64,000 nucleotides of DNA from Paracamarosporium sp. OC-R06-R3 (GCA_019828545.1 JACVRA010000189.1:62001-126000), one strand, 5' to 3'; shown: positions 31,494 to 42,575, numbered from the stretch's first letter. The notes: generated from the sequence alone by a model not told the origin. Program-made: numbers and translations.

Positions 31494-33238
31494 ATGTCGT
31501 TCCTTCAAGATACAGCTTTCGGCGCCATTATACGTTTATTCAGTGGTGGAAGGCTATTGGGATGGAAAGAGAATGTCGATGAAGCAACACGGTCACGATA
31601 CCTTGATGGATATGGCAGATCTGCCGAAACTCTATCGAGCTTGGAGGAGGAGGAAAAGGGGATCAAGTTGATTGAGTTTCTTCCAAATGACCCACAGGCA
31701 CGTTATCGAGATGGATTGTTGAAGAGAGATCTCGATTGCTGACGCTATATCTAGAACCCACGAAACTGGTCCTCAGGCAAAAAGATGTTTGTGGTGTTCG
31801 ATATCTGTCTATTGACTTTCTCCATCTACATTGGCTCCGCCATCTACTCAGCTGGCACCTACGAGGTCATGCAAGTCTTCGACGTTTCTCAGGTTGTCGC
31901 CACTCTTGGTCTCTCGCTCTACGTTGCTGGGTACGGTGTGGGCCCCATGATCTGGAGCCCCCTTTCCGAAGTGCCCTACTTTGGGCGAAACCCAATCTAT
32001 CTTGGGACATTGCTTGGGTTCGTGGGGTTCAACTTTGGTGTGGTCTATGCAAAGAATATTGGTATGCTACTGGCATTTCGTTTCCTCACAGGCTTCTTTG
32101 GAGGCCCGATCCTAGCCACTGGGGGCGCCAGTATATCGGACATGTACAGCCCACGCAAGCGAGTGTATCCATTAACCGTCTATGGTGTCGCAAACATCAT
32201 GGGTCCCGTGCTTGGTCCTGTAATCGGAGGCTTCGCGGTGCAAGAAAAATCGTGGAAGTGGCCAATCTGGATTCTCATCTGGCTATCTGGCTTCTGCTTA
32301 GCCTTTCTCTTCTTCACCTTCCCCGAGACATCGGCGGCCAATATTTTGTACCGCAGAACGTGTCGCCTACGGAAGTCGCAGCCTGTCCATGGCCCGAAGA
32401 TCACGTGTCGACCGGAGATAGAAGCTGAGATGATGACCCCATCCGATGGATTGAACATGATCCTGGTGGAACCATTTACACTGACTTTGGGTGAGCGAAT
32501 CGTGTTTTGCCTGAACTTATACCTCGCGATCGTGTATGCCGTGCTATACTGCTGGCTGGAATCTATTCCGTTGGCGTTCCACGAGGTTCGCGGTTTCAAC
32601 CTTGGCATCACTGGACTTTGTTACTTGGGCATTGCAGTCGGCGCTCTAATAACGCTGCCGATTTATTGCTGGTATAACTACAAATACGTTGAACATAGGT
32701 TCGATCATAACGATGACCTAAAGCCAGAGGTGAGTGGGAAGGCGGCCATCTCAACGACTCCTACACCAATGTTGATGACAATGACAGATCCGACTTGAAG
32801 GCGCATTAGTAGGAAGCTTCTTCCTTCCCATCTGCTTGTTCATGTTCGGTTGGACAGCAAGACCTGATGTCCACTGGATTGTACCTATCATAGGCACTAG
32901 CTTCTTCAGCATGGGCGCTCTGCTTGCGGTACGTCACCTTTAGGACATCATTTGCTTATCATAACTAATCCGTCTAGTTTATGTCTATTCTCAACTACCT
33001 TGGTGACGCGTACCCAGCCCACATCGCCTCGGTGTATGCTGGCAATGATCTATTCCGGTCTGCGTTTGGAGCTGGCTTCCCGCTTTTCGCGAATGCCATG
33101 TTTACCAAGCTCGGACTTGACTGGGGTAACAGTCTGCTCGGATTCATATCCCTTCTTTTCATCCCCGCTATGTTCTATCTATGGCTGTTTGGGGAAAGGA
33201 TTCGACACAAGAGCAAGAATGCCCGTCACGATCTTTAG
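31494..33238 (+). CDS. MFS transporter, multidrug/polyamine (DHA1) type
   Basis: Four exons, 31494-31697, 31755-32729, 32788-32928 and 32978-33238, give 526 residues. The introns are 57, 58 and 49 bp. The first begins with GC rather than GT (CAG/GCACGT), and only that junction restores the family's [14 protein letters not shown] motif; a GCTGAC branch-like sequence supports it. The N-terminal tail is cytosolic; then come 12 hydrophobic helices including the [14 protein letters not shown] motif and a [11 protein letters not shown] motif in TM5, typical of DHA1 drug/polyamine exporters. Its position and AflR-type element suggest export of the cluster's product. Confidence 0.88.
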
Positions 33239-34089
33239 ACTTTCTCAATAGGCACAGTTTACATTACACTATGATACGAATATACGGCGCCCGAATACTC
33301 TCTACGACCCACAACGTGGACTTCCGATTCCTTGCGCTTAGCAGCTTGTTTGGGTTACTGTACACTACCTTCTTTCCGTTTCAAGATATCTGGCGAGTGT
33401 GCATGGTTATCTGTGCTTCATTTTTAGTCTATTTTCTTTTTCCTAGAAGCCTGAGCTGCCTCGCCCGTCACACGCTACCCCTGAGCTAGTTTGAGCTCGG
33501 CCTTTTGAAGGTGCAGCTCCTTTTCATCTAGCTCTGCGATAGCCTCGTGTGCACGTGCATGTTTGATGCCCTTTGGTGACCAAAAATAAATTTGGCCCCC
33601 AAAGCTTTCTCACGCTTTAGATGCTCCCTCTTTCAACCAGAGTCTCTCTAAGCCCCCTTTGTCACCTCTTAGCACAAGGTAACCGACTCAGCTTCTCAGT
33701 TGCCTTGTCGTTGATGCCTCCAATCAGAGCCGCTGGGTGCCTGATTCGCTTAACTGCCCGAACCCGGAGACCGAAGCACACCACGCAGACTGACGTAATA
33801 CATCCCAAGATCGAATGCGCATGCATATTGAGCTCTCCAATAGCGTGCAGGATGATCCTGACTATTTCCGGTCATCTGTATTGTGCTATGTGCGTATCTC
33901 TTAAAATAATTTGTGAACCGTCCAGTGTTACACATCGGAATCCCGCGGTGTGCGGATCATCTTACAACATCCACCCGAGTCCCGAAGAATAGGTTGCCAC
34001 TATTCGGCATGGATCGCTCAAAAGCTGAGAAGATCCATGCGCTCGAATACGCGTCAATCGACAAACTGACCTAATTCTTACTATCCACC
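33239..34089. other. Intergenic region, promoter of FAD oxidoreductase
   Basis: No gene is seen. It contains the terminator side of the MFS gene and the promoter of the FAD-linked oxidoreductase with the AflR-type element at 33764. Confidence 0.5.
33764..33774. promoter_or_regulatory. AflR-type element upstream of FAD oxidoreductase gene
   Basis: CCGGAGACCGA (reverse complement TCGGTCTCCGG) lies 316 bp before the ATG at 34090. On the minus strand it fits TCGSWNNSCGR and shares the CGG-N3-CCG core with the other cluster promoters. Confidence 0.5.
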
Positions 34090-35851
34090 ATGCAGACAAA
34101 CACAGAACTCGGTGTCGAAACCACTCCTCTCAAGCTTGTCGCTTCCTCAGACAGCAAAAAGGACGAGCTCAACGGTCTCGTTGCTCTCCTATCGGAGGCT
34201 GAGGTCTTCTCTCCAGAGAATCCAGCCTATGAGGCCGAATCTAAAACCTGGTCAACGGGCAGGAACCTGCATCCACAGCTTGTAGTGCGACCCCAAACTA
34301 CGAAAGCTCTGTCTGAAGTGCTCAAATACTTGGCAAACTCTTCGCTTAGCTTCAACATTCGCAATAGGTGCGTTAACGCAACCAAAAGGATGTATAGTCC
34401 ACGGCTAATCTTTCCTCTTTCAGCGGTGCTGGAAATGGCTCTGCAGAGGATGTCGTTATCTCCACGAGAGCTTTCACAGACTTTGAATTCGATCGTGAGA
34501 ATGAAGTCGTGACGATTGGAGCTGGTAGCATCTGGTCTGAATACTATCAGAAGATGCGCGAGGTCACCGATGAGTATACAGGTAAGAGATTTGTTTTGTG
34601 ATTGTAGGTGTCTTCTTGGATAGGTTTAATTCGTCTTCCAGTCGTGTCAATTGTGACGCCCTTCATCGGTGTTGGCGGGTCAATCATCGCCGGAGGTTTC
34701 AGTGCCATGTCGAGAGAATTTGGATGTGCTTCCGACCCAGAGAATCTCCTCGATGCTGAGGTCGTAAAACTAGATGGTTCTGTGGTCTGGGCTTCTGAGG
34801 ACCCGGATCTGTTATGGGGATTGAGAGGTGGATATCTCGGCATAGGAGGTGAGTTCTACGCTGCCTACTGGGCATTCCCCTGACCATTCGATCGCTATCA
34901 TGGAGACTAATACTTTTTGTGCGTATCAGTGGCAACGAAGCTAAAGCTTCGCGCATATAAGTATCCAAAGGACATCTGGGGCGGCCACATAATCGTTCCG
35001 AGAACGAAAGACCGGGAACTGGCCGAGGCGATAGCTGCTATCGACAAAACCGACAAGATCAACAAGAAAGTCTTCGCACTCCTCATGCTTCTCCCGGAAG
35101 TCTGTATCGTGAACGCTTTTGATGCTTTGGGAGAAGAACACTTCCGCGACACGTTCGCACCGGTCCTCAACGTCGAGGGCGCGGTCGACACAACCAAATT
35201 GATGGATATTTCTGGCTACTCTAACATGCAAGCACCCGCAGAGTTCATGAAGAGTACAAACCGTGTATGGTTTAATCCACTGTCACTGGGGCAAATGGAA
35301 AAAGAGTTGGTGCTGAAAACATTCGACTGGCAACGCCAAATGGCGACAGATGGTCAACAAGCTTCTGTCCTGTTCGAGCTCTGGGGAACAGTGAGTTAAA
35401 CTAGCGACTTATCTATCATACGTGACTGATCAAGCGATAGCGCGGCCTTTCTAAGGGACCATCTGCGTCGATGTGGCCACGCTCAGATTTCATGCGACAT
35501 TTCTGCATGTTGAGCATGTCGATTGCACCTTCCGCTCCTGCTGAGGAAGTTGAGAAGACCCGCAACCTGATAAAAAAGGCGCCTCTTGATCTGCTTGGTG
35601 ACAAGTATGATAAAAGCTTAGTCGCGACGAGTGGAATGGATGAGTATCACGATGTTAGGCCTGTAAGTTTGCTCACTTGATTCTCATTTCTATCTTAAGA
35701 AGTCTATATTAACGAAACCGAATCACAGATATACGCGTCCAACTGGGAGCGTATCCTTCAGGTTAAGCAGAAGTTCGATCCCAAGGGCAGAATGAACGGC
35801 TCGTTGTTGGCTAAAGCATGCATCGAGGACCTCAACAAACAGAAAGTATAA
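34090..35851 (+). CDS. FAD-linked oxidoreductase (PCMH/BBE type)
   Basis: Six exons, 34090-34367, 34424-34581, 34642-34848, 34930-35390, 35441-35662 and 35729-35851, keep one frame and give 482 residues. The FAD-binding PCMH domain is visible: HPQLVVRPQTTKALSEVLKY, then DVVISTRAFTDFEFD and the VTIGAGSIWSEYY strand, the TPFIGVGGSIIAGGFSAMSREFG loop and LLDAEVVKLDG. The C-terminus has the BBE-like end YASNWERILQVKQKFDPKGRMN. Where many relatives have SGGHS with the flavin-linking His this protein has SGAGN, so FAD is probably not bound through that His. There is no signal peptide, so it is intracellular. It probably oxidises a cluster intermediate. Confidence 0.87.
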
Positions 35852-36331
35852 GAGATGGAGAGTAGGATATGATTGGAAGCTCACCGCAACTTGTACCTAT
35901 AAGGATGTTATAACCGAGCTGGTCGTGACGCGAGTTATGTTTTATGCAACCTTTGAAGATCATCGTATACTGTGGAAGCACCCAACATGCGTAACTTTCA
36001 AGCGGAGTTGGTAGTGATGTCTCACCCCCGTATTATTTCTTTGACTAAGTCTTAGGTACGTGTTCGCACCAAAGTCTACAATGAAAAGCACCTGTGTCTC
36101 ACGTGATGCATTCTGTTTCAGACAAATGCCAAGATATTAATGTTAGCTTCGAGCAACACTACGTTTTTCGATGATGGAATTGTGAAGACAATGATCAACA
36201 TAAGCCAGAGTAAGTTTATCTAATTTTCATTATTTTTATTTGATTGTATGAGTCTAGATGTATCCATCAAGAACATACGAAGCGCGTGAGAGTTCGGTAT
36301 AATGCGTTCGCGCAGGATAATTAGCCGTTTT
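35852..36331. other. Convergent intergenic region
   Basis: This spacer lies between the 3' ends of the FAD oxidoreductase and the NTF2-like gene. It should contain both terminators. No gene is seen. Confidence 0.5.
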
Positions 36332-36836
36332 TCAAGGATTCTCTGCCAAATACTTCCGGAAATTTGGATAAAACTTCATAAGAAATGCAGAGTCCATGTA
36401 CTCATCGTTCTTGATAAACTTGTCGCCCTCCTCGTTGAAAGTCATAAAGCAAGCGTATTCCATGCGATACTCTCCGAACTGGGTATCTCCAACGGCTGTG
36501 GCGTGGTACGAAAATTTCCTTATTGCTGGTTCATGCACCGTGTGGTGAATGGTGACCTGGAGCAGAACAAGATGGATTAGAAAACGTTATCTCTATGATG
36601 GGATATCCACAATTAGGGTACTTGCTTACCTTGACATTTTTTACGACTTCTTCGAGCTTTGGAAGCGCATGTGCTGCTTCCTTTTTTCCACGGCCGGGAA
36701 TTCCGAGCGACAATGGGAGTGTTCGTTGATGGTATTCCTCCGAGAAACAGTCGAGCTGACCCTGCGCGGAAAATTCACTGAAGGCCTTGATAAAGTTATC
36801 AGCCGTTATTCTCTGTTTTTCCTCAGGTGTTGACAT
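36332..36836 (-). CDS. NTF2/SnoaL-like protein
   Basis: Two exons, 36836-36630 and 36556-36332, are joined across a 73-bp intron (GTAAGC...CCAG) and give 143 residues. The N-terminal helices (RITADNFIKAFSEFSAQGQL), the YHQRTLPLSLG segment and the beta-rich second half (VTIHHTVHEPAIRKFSYHATAVGDTQFGEY) fit the NTF2-like/SnoaL fold of small cyclases, dehydratases and hydroxylases in polyketide pathways. I see no motif that fixes the reaction. An AflR-type element lies 213 bp upstream, which places it in the cluster. Confidence 0.72.
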
Positions 36837-37048
36837 TTTCGTTAATCCGCTGTTGATGACGCGAATATGGCCGATGGATAGAGAAAGGTAAACCTAGACG
36901 AATGTCGAATTTATCAGATCAGCAGCACAAGAGATCCTTAAGGATTAGCGACCTTTAGTCAGCACAAGAGATCTTTCTCTTTGCACTTCCCACCTCATCC
37001 CCGGGCTCCACTCTATACCCGTGTCGGAACTTTTATATTCTCTACCGG

Positions 37049-37059
37049 TCGGATGCCGA
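37049..37059. promoter_or_regulatory. AflR-type palindrome upstream of NTF2-like gene
   Basis: TCGGATGCCGA lies 213 bp before the ATG at 36836. It is a TCG-N5-CGA palindrome and fits the extended AflR consensus TCGSWNNSCGR exactly. Confidence 0.55.
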
Positions 37060-38161
37060 GTTTAGGTCATCGCTTCGTAAGAAATTTATATGAGCTCCGA
37101 TGCAATACAGGGCATCCAAGCTTGCATGCTCATTCTGGTAATCAAGCCCACGAAGAGTACTCTCAAGAAGGAAAATGCAATTTAAAAATTGTATACTATA
37201 GTTTCGTGCATCTACGTGTAAGTTACCGAATAGCGACTTGTCGAGGCTGCAGCTCTACAGTGAGTAATTTTTCATTATCACTAAGAATTCAGTTGAACAC
37301 AACAATCGTTAGGCATTCCCAGGCCGCCATTGTGGAAGCCTAACATAGACCTGTAATGTGTCCGGCTGCACATAGCAGAGCTTATGTTACCTTCCTACTC
37401 TCCGAGAAATAAATTCCAATGACAACTTCCCCGCCTTTGTTCCACTCTACTCTGCAACCGTTTGTGATGTTGACGTAAGTTAGCATTAGTAAACGCGGCC
37501 TATCTAGTCGGTGCGCTTTTGTTCGTTTGGTACCTGCAAACTTCTCGTAGTCTCCAATCAGATGTTCCCTGTATCATCGATCCTCCTTCATCCTCCTGGA
37601 GTCGTTCAACTTTTCGAACACACATTAATTGAGCGTGTCATAATCCGCCATGTTCGGCATTGGACGATCTAAGAGATAAGTTGTCAAATTGCGGGTCTTC
37701 TCCGTGTTATTGATTTGTGACCAGCGCACGACGCCGTACTTGACTGTGATGCCCCCGTCATGCGCGTAGATATTTGCATCATGTAGAATCATATCAGGCT
37801 TTCAATACCAAAAAGTTATGAAAAGACATTCTTCTTCCTGGACCCTGCCGTTCGTTAACACGTCAATAAGGAAAACATCGTAGTTTGTCTGTATTGGCGA
37901 CCTGCGAAGAATGAACAAAGTGCAATAGACGAAGGATCATGATAGAGGTTTGTAAGGAATGCTCTCAAAACGCTCTTTGGAGAGAGAGATCGCGCTTTTG
38001 CACGAAACTTCTTGACATGGAAATAGAATACACAACGAACAGTTCTTGCCTCTAACATTTTTAACAGCGGCATCAACAGGTGATGGCATAACTTGCTATA
38101 GCCAGTTCTTGCTCTCAATTATCCCGGTACGACGGTCGATTACCCCGGGATGATCCGAATC

Positions 38162-38172
38162 TCGGTACCCGG
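38162..38172. promoter_or_regulatory. Orphan AflR-type element
   Basis: TCGGTACCCGG fits TCGSWNNSCGR and has the CGG-N3-CCG core, but no gene I recognise starts within 300 bp. It may be left over from a lost gene, serve an undetected one, or be chance. Confidence 0.3.
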
Positions 38173-38511
38173 ACCATCTCGTAATGCACCGGTACCGGCA
38201 TTGGCTTAGCGAGCTTGGCAGCTTGCAACACCAGGTTTTCGGGATCACATATGATAATTTTAGGACTCACGTTTGACAGTTCAAAAAGTTTGGATCGGAA
38301 AAGATTGATGGATGGTTATTCGTAAGCGTTGCCATTGCCAACGGTGGTCTATCATGGACGTGAGGGACATCCCCGCTTACGAGGGATGAGCCGGTTCATT
38401 TCATTAATCTAAATACATAGCGCTAGTGTAGCATGGGAAAAAAAGCAAGAATTTGACACCCGAACTCCTGGCCTTATATACGCAAAAGAAAGGGAAGAAG
38501 GTTGTCTGTCA

Positions 38512-39360
38512 TCAGGTGGGACCGGTCGAAGGCAGATAAGGATGCAGAAAAGGGAAGTAAAAACGAATGAGACCGTAGAAAATGCACCTTGGCGTTCCTG
38601 GAGGAAACTTAGCCTTCCCGTTTGCGTTGACGACACCGACGTTCTTTCCGTCCCATTTCGATGAGTCTTCACCCGAGACCTCTAACATCGCGGCAGCCAG
38701 GTCAGCATATGAGAGGAAGCTCTCTTCCTCGTCTAGGGTAAGCTTGTGACCCCTCTGAACATCTACCGACAGCCCGCCCGGCTTGATGTATATGGTTTGC
38801 AACCAATCCTCATGTGTCCGGAGATAGGCCTCGGCTACTTCCAAGTCGTCGTAGACGAAAGAACACGCTCTACGCATGATGGGTCTGAACCACGTCATAT
38901 TGCGGCTGAGATGATCGTCAACGGTGGCAGAGGAGAGAAGCACCAACTTTGGGGCTACAAAATCAATGGAGTCCGCCTTGAGCTTTTGCAAAGCTGTGAC
39001 GACACACCGAGCGAGGTTCTGACTGATTTTGCAACCAGGTACGTTGTCGTTTGTGCTGGCCAGAAGGAAGATGGAACGGCAGTTTTTGGAGCAGCGAGCT
39101 AGAAGGTCCACGTCGTCGATACTGCCCTCGAAGATTTCGACTTTCTTGCTGTCAAGAACTTCTGGGATTAGGCCGATGAGTTTCTTCTGGTTGCGGCAGT
39201 AGGCATTGATCTTGACATTGGGCATCTTGAGCAGCTGTCGGATGATTTCAGTACCACAGTTGCCTGTGGAACCGAAGACAGCATACGTTGGAACGTTGCT
39301 TCGAACATTTTGCGCTGTGCGCTGGCGGTCGTTGGCCTCTGCAGCACCAGATACGCCCAT
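38512..39360 (-). CDS. NmrA-type NAD(P)-binding oxidoreductase, AvfA/AflX-like
   Basis: From the Met at 39360 the protein has 282 residues. The start is chosen because it precedes the Rossmann domain; the frame is open to 39432. The Rossmann signature [19 protein letters not shown] (GxTGxxG) is followed by the atypical-SDR pattern [24 protein letters not shown], a Ser-rich strand [11 protein letters not shown], the [17 protein letters not shown] loop and the [11 protein letters not shown] helix. I recall close resemblance to AvfA/StcO or AflX-type proteins of aflatoxin, sterigmatocystin and anthraquinone clusters. An AflR-type palindrome lies 169 bp upstream. The exact reaction is not known. 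Confidence 0.83.
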   Translation of the reverse strand: MGVSGAAEANDRQRTAQNVRSNVPTYAVFGSTGNCGTEIIRQLLKMPNVKINAYCRNQKKLIGLIPEVLDSKKVEIFEGSIDDVDLLARCSKNCRSIFLLASTNDNVPGCKISQNLARCVVTALQKLKADSIDFVAPKLVLLSSATVDDHLSRNMTWFRPIMRRACSFVYDDLEVAEAYLRTHEDWLQTIYIKPGGLSVDVQRGHKLTLDEEESFLSYADLAAAMLEVSGEDSSKWDGKNVGVVNANGKAKFPPGTPRCIFYGLIRFYFPFLHPYLPSTGPT

Positions 39361-39779
39361 CGTGAGGATTCGATAATAGCAGAGGAGTATGTGGTAAAGA
39401 GGAAAATAGCGTTGGCAGAATGTGATCGTCACACTAAACTGCTGCGATAACGAACCAGTCTATGCATGGACACTTTAAAAGCACCCAAAAATCACGCCAT
39501 GGATAGAGTACGCGTGGGGGGTGCGGACTCGGCCTCCGAGAGTACTATCACGTAAGTCGGAGCATGGTGCGTATTCGGACGTTAGGTCCCCCACCAATAT
39601 GCCTGATGGAGAAAGTGGTTTTTCGGACGAAAAGCATCGCCAAGAAAATTAATTAATGCCTAATAGATTACGCCTAATTTTCCTACAACTTTAGTACCCA
39701 GGCCTACGCTACTACTTTTGCCAAAACCCAAACCCATATGCCTAGCAAATCTTAATTGATACGCAATAAACGGCTTCGA
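39361..39779. other. NmrA promoter region bordering the PKS remnant
   Basis: This region holds the promoter of the NmrA-type gene with the palindrome at 39529. In an intact cluster it may have been a divergent promoter shared with the PKS, whose 5' half is missing here. Confidence 0.4.
39529..39539. promoter_or_regulatory. AflR-type palindrome upstream of NmrA-type gene
   Basis: TCGGCCTCCGA lies 169 bp before the ATG at 39360. It is TCG-N5-CGA; its reverse complement TCGGAGGCCGA fits TCGSWNNSCGR. The 5-base arms CTCGG/CCGAG are perfect. Confidence 0.55.
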
Positions 39780-42575
39780 AATATCCTTAGTGTTGCAAGT
39801 TACTGCAAGAATTTGGTCCATCATGGTCCCGTGTCCACAGGCAGGTGATATGCAGGAAATTACCTCGACAGGGGGTGTTTTCGCACCTGGGCCAGGCCAG
39901 GCCCGAAAAAAAAAATTGGCCACGTTACATTCGCACGATAAAGTAAAACGTGGGCTATGCAGCAGCAATGCCGGTGTTACCGCTCTATTGAAGGATCTGA
40001 TAATGCTGCAGAAGGGCGCAATCCCGCCCCCACGTAGGCCTTAGCGATAGAGTCAAAGCATCATAGACACACTCAGAGCATCATAGACAGACTCAAGGCA
40101 TCATAGGTTGACCCAACTTGGCTAGAATTTCAAGGAACGCCACTTGGTCATTCCATTTCAACAGACACCGTTGCCGCAGCTGAAAGGGAAGAAGAGCGAC
40201 GCCACCGTCAGCAGCTTCAGTGCTGCTGGCGGCGGTAACACCGCAGTCATCCTCGATGAGAGCCCAGAACACGCGGAACCCGCCCAGGCCGATCTCCGTC
40301 CCAGCCATGTGGTTTCTGGTTCAGCGAAGAACACACCTGCTCTAAGTGAAACCTGGGGCGTCTCAGGCCATACTTCGATAACAATCCGGATGTGTTGTTT
40401 GCTGGCCACCTGTACACCACCACATCGCATCGTTGCCAACTCAGCTACTGTATAGCACTTGTCACTCTAGATGTGGCTCATTTCAAGAAGTAATTATCCT
40501 TTCTCTTGGCAAAGTTGCGTCCCATCAGCCAGTTCACAGGTTTGGACATCCATCTATGGCGTCCGTTTCTACTGAACAAGGCGCTTCTTATCAATCAATG
40601 AATCTAGAGCTTTATCATGATGAGCCTTCCTTCAAGGCCACCATTGACTAACTTGATTCGCTTGCACAGCGTCGGAGTTCGAGTCTTCCGTTATCGATGG
40701 GTCGCATCCCCAAGATCATGCTCACTCTTCAGTCGTTACCCAAGTTGTTTTCGTCTGCATGGAGATCCATAGCCTCGGTAAATTCGCCACGAGGGTCGTG
40801 AGGCGATGTCCCTTATTGGAAGGTGGGCTCAGCTTCTGGAACAGAAAAGTGTACGCCGTACAGCTACGATATGTGATGACTGTGCGTGTCTCGCTTGCCC
40901 AAGTTCAGGAGTGCGTTGCCGGTCAGCATTTCACAGCCGCTTGCATCAGCAGCTCTCTGGACACTGATATGAGTGGCGATAATGGCGGTTGCGGACTCCG
41001 CAGAGGCCGCCGAATATCGCTGTATCAGATTTGACGTTCCTTTTGCATTCCACTCGAAATACCAACCCAACCCCCAAAAAGTATGAAGAGTTCTCAATGA
41101 CCAGCATAGATTTCAAGGACCTTGTCATGCCTTTCATATCGCCTTTGCATAGTGAGGTCATGTTCGACGACCAAATTCTCAATGTCACTTGTGTGCGCCA
41201 GGTCACACACGAAACTGTTGACTTCTTAGTGCTTTGAACACTGCTAACCTAATCTCAACTATTTCCAAGGATACGATTTGGGTTGAGGTTGGCCTCACCC
41301 ACTTGCTGGCGGTTTTGTCAAACCCAGCAAATTGCCTACTGCTGTCACGGTACCCTCAGTTCGCGGAGGTACACAAACTTGGACGAACATGTCTCAGAGC
41401 CTTTCTGTTTTACACGTAGCTGGTGTGAAGGTCACCTGGAGTGCTTACCGTAGTGCGTTTGAGCGATAGTTGCGACTCATAGACCTGCCTATATATGCTT
41501 GGAACAACAAGGGTTACTAGATTCAGTGCAATGGCGATTGTACACTCATTTAGGGGAACGATTTCTATACCGCCGAGAAAAGGGCTGCGTAGGCGAAGGC
41601 GATAGATCCGGCTCGGGCCGTTTTCGGCGGCTTGAGCACGACTGTCCAGCGTATTGTTGAAGAGAGCTTCCAGGATGCATCTGGTGTCGTTATTGTGGAG
41701 TAGCATTTGATGTATCCATATCTAATTGCTCCCATAAATGGTCATCACAAGAACTGTGGAGTAGTCTTGTTAACAAGGTTTGTCTCAGTGACTCTCAGTA
41801 ATTTTGCCAACTGTCATATGTAGCGATTTCATGCGTATACTCCTGGAGAGCATTCGTACCGCAAGTTGGCTCCCAAGGCCCAGCCTGTCAACATCGGCAT
41901 CGCCAATCTTGTTGTGAGCAAAGGTCTAGTTCTAGTAAGAACACTCAAATGCCCTAGGCGATTGCGTTTCTGTAAGCATCACGAATATCACCTCCACGCC
42001 GCTAACCTCTACTGGCATGTGGAGACCGACGGCGCCGTAGGCGAAGCTTTCGCAACCGGCATGAATTAATATGGCGATGCAGACAAGTAGAGTAGGTCTT
42101 GGCTACCCATGACTCACCTCATCTAAGGTCGCATACACAATCTCGAGCAAATGGCACGTGAATGCGTGGCAGATTACTTCCCCTGCAATAAAGATTACAC
42201 TCTGTCTGGCAAAATTCTCACAGAGTATGCAAATCAATACCGGGGTATACAGCCTGTTATCATGCACGCACTGGAAGTGTACGCCGACATGCAGCTTGCG
42301 ACGGAGATGAATAGTGCTTAGACAGTCGCACTATATTTTATTGACAGTATCGCATATCTTGAGGGTTTCATTATAAACTGCAGCGACGTTATCAACACCC
42401 ACAAACACTACTGTGTGACACCAGGCTGACAGAACATGCGTTTTGCGGAGCCATTAGCGGCAGGATCAGAGTGTCAGTCCTATGTGAAAATGAATCCTAC
42501 GGCGGAAGATCCAGCTTTCTATTTGGGCGATGTTTGGATTCTCCAGGACGAAACATCAATCATCTAGACGACAAA
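39780..42575 (+). pseudogene. Truncated, frameshifted non-reducing polyketide synthase remnant
   Basis: Broken frames on the plus strand follow the domain order of a non-reducing PKS. About 39790-40044 is the end of the ketosynthase (QAGDMQEITSTGGVFAPG, AGVTALLKDLIMLQKGAIPP). About 40180-40330 is the KS-MAT linker (SSFSAAGGGNTAVILDE). About 40560-41330 is the malonyl-CoA acyltransferase (QGASYQSMNLELYHDEPSF, HSLGKFAT, SPLHSEVMFDDQ, ISKDTIWVEVG). About 41630-42570 is the product template domain ([59 protein letters not shown]). The frame changes at least four times and has several stops. SAT, most of KS and ACP are missing. The PT resembles the emodin/MdpG clade. Confidence 0.85.
40051..40110 (+). 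repeat. Three copies of a 20-bp unit inside the PKS remnant
   Basis: AGTCAAAGCATCATAGACAC, ACTCAGAGCATCATAGACAG and ACTCAAGGCATCATAGGTTG follow each other at 40051-40070, 40071-40090 and 40091-40110. They lie where the KS domain should pass into the linker, so the array arose in or replaced dead PKS sequence. Confidence 0.8.

Larger units (their letters stand above)
36837..38511. other. 1.7-kb region without a recognised gene
   Basis: The left end is the promoter of the NTF2-like gene with the AflR-type site at 37049. A second such site lies at 38162 without an obvious partner gene. The minus-strand ORF 38118-37855 (87 codons) starts 44 bp from that site but resembles no family, so I do not call it. 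Confidence 0.4.
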
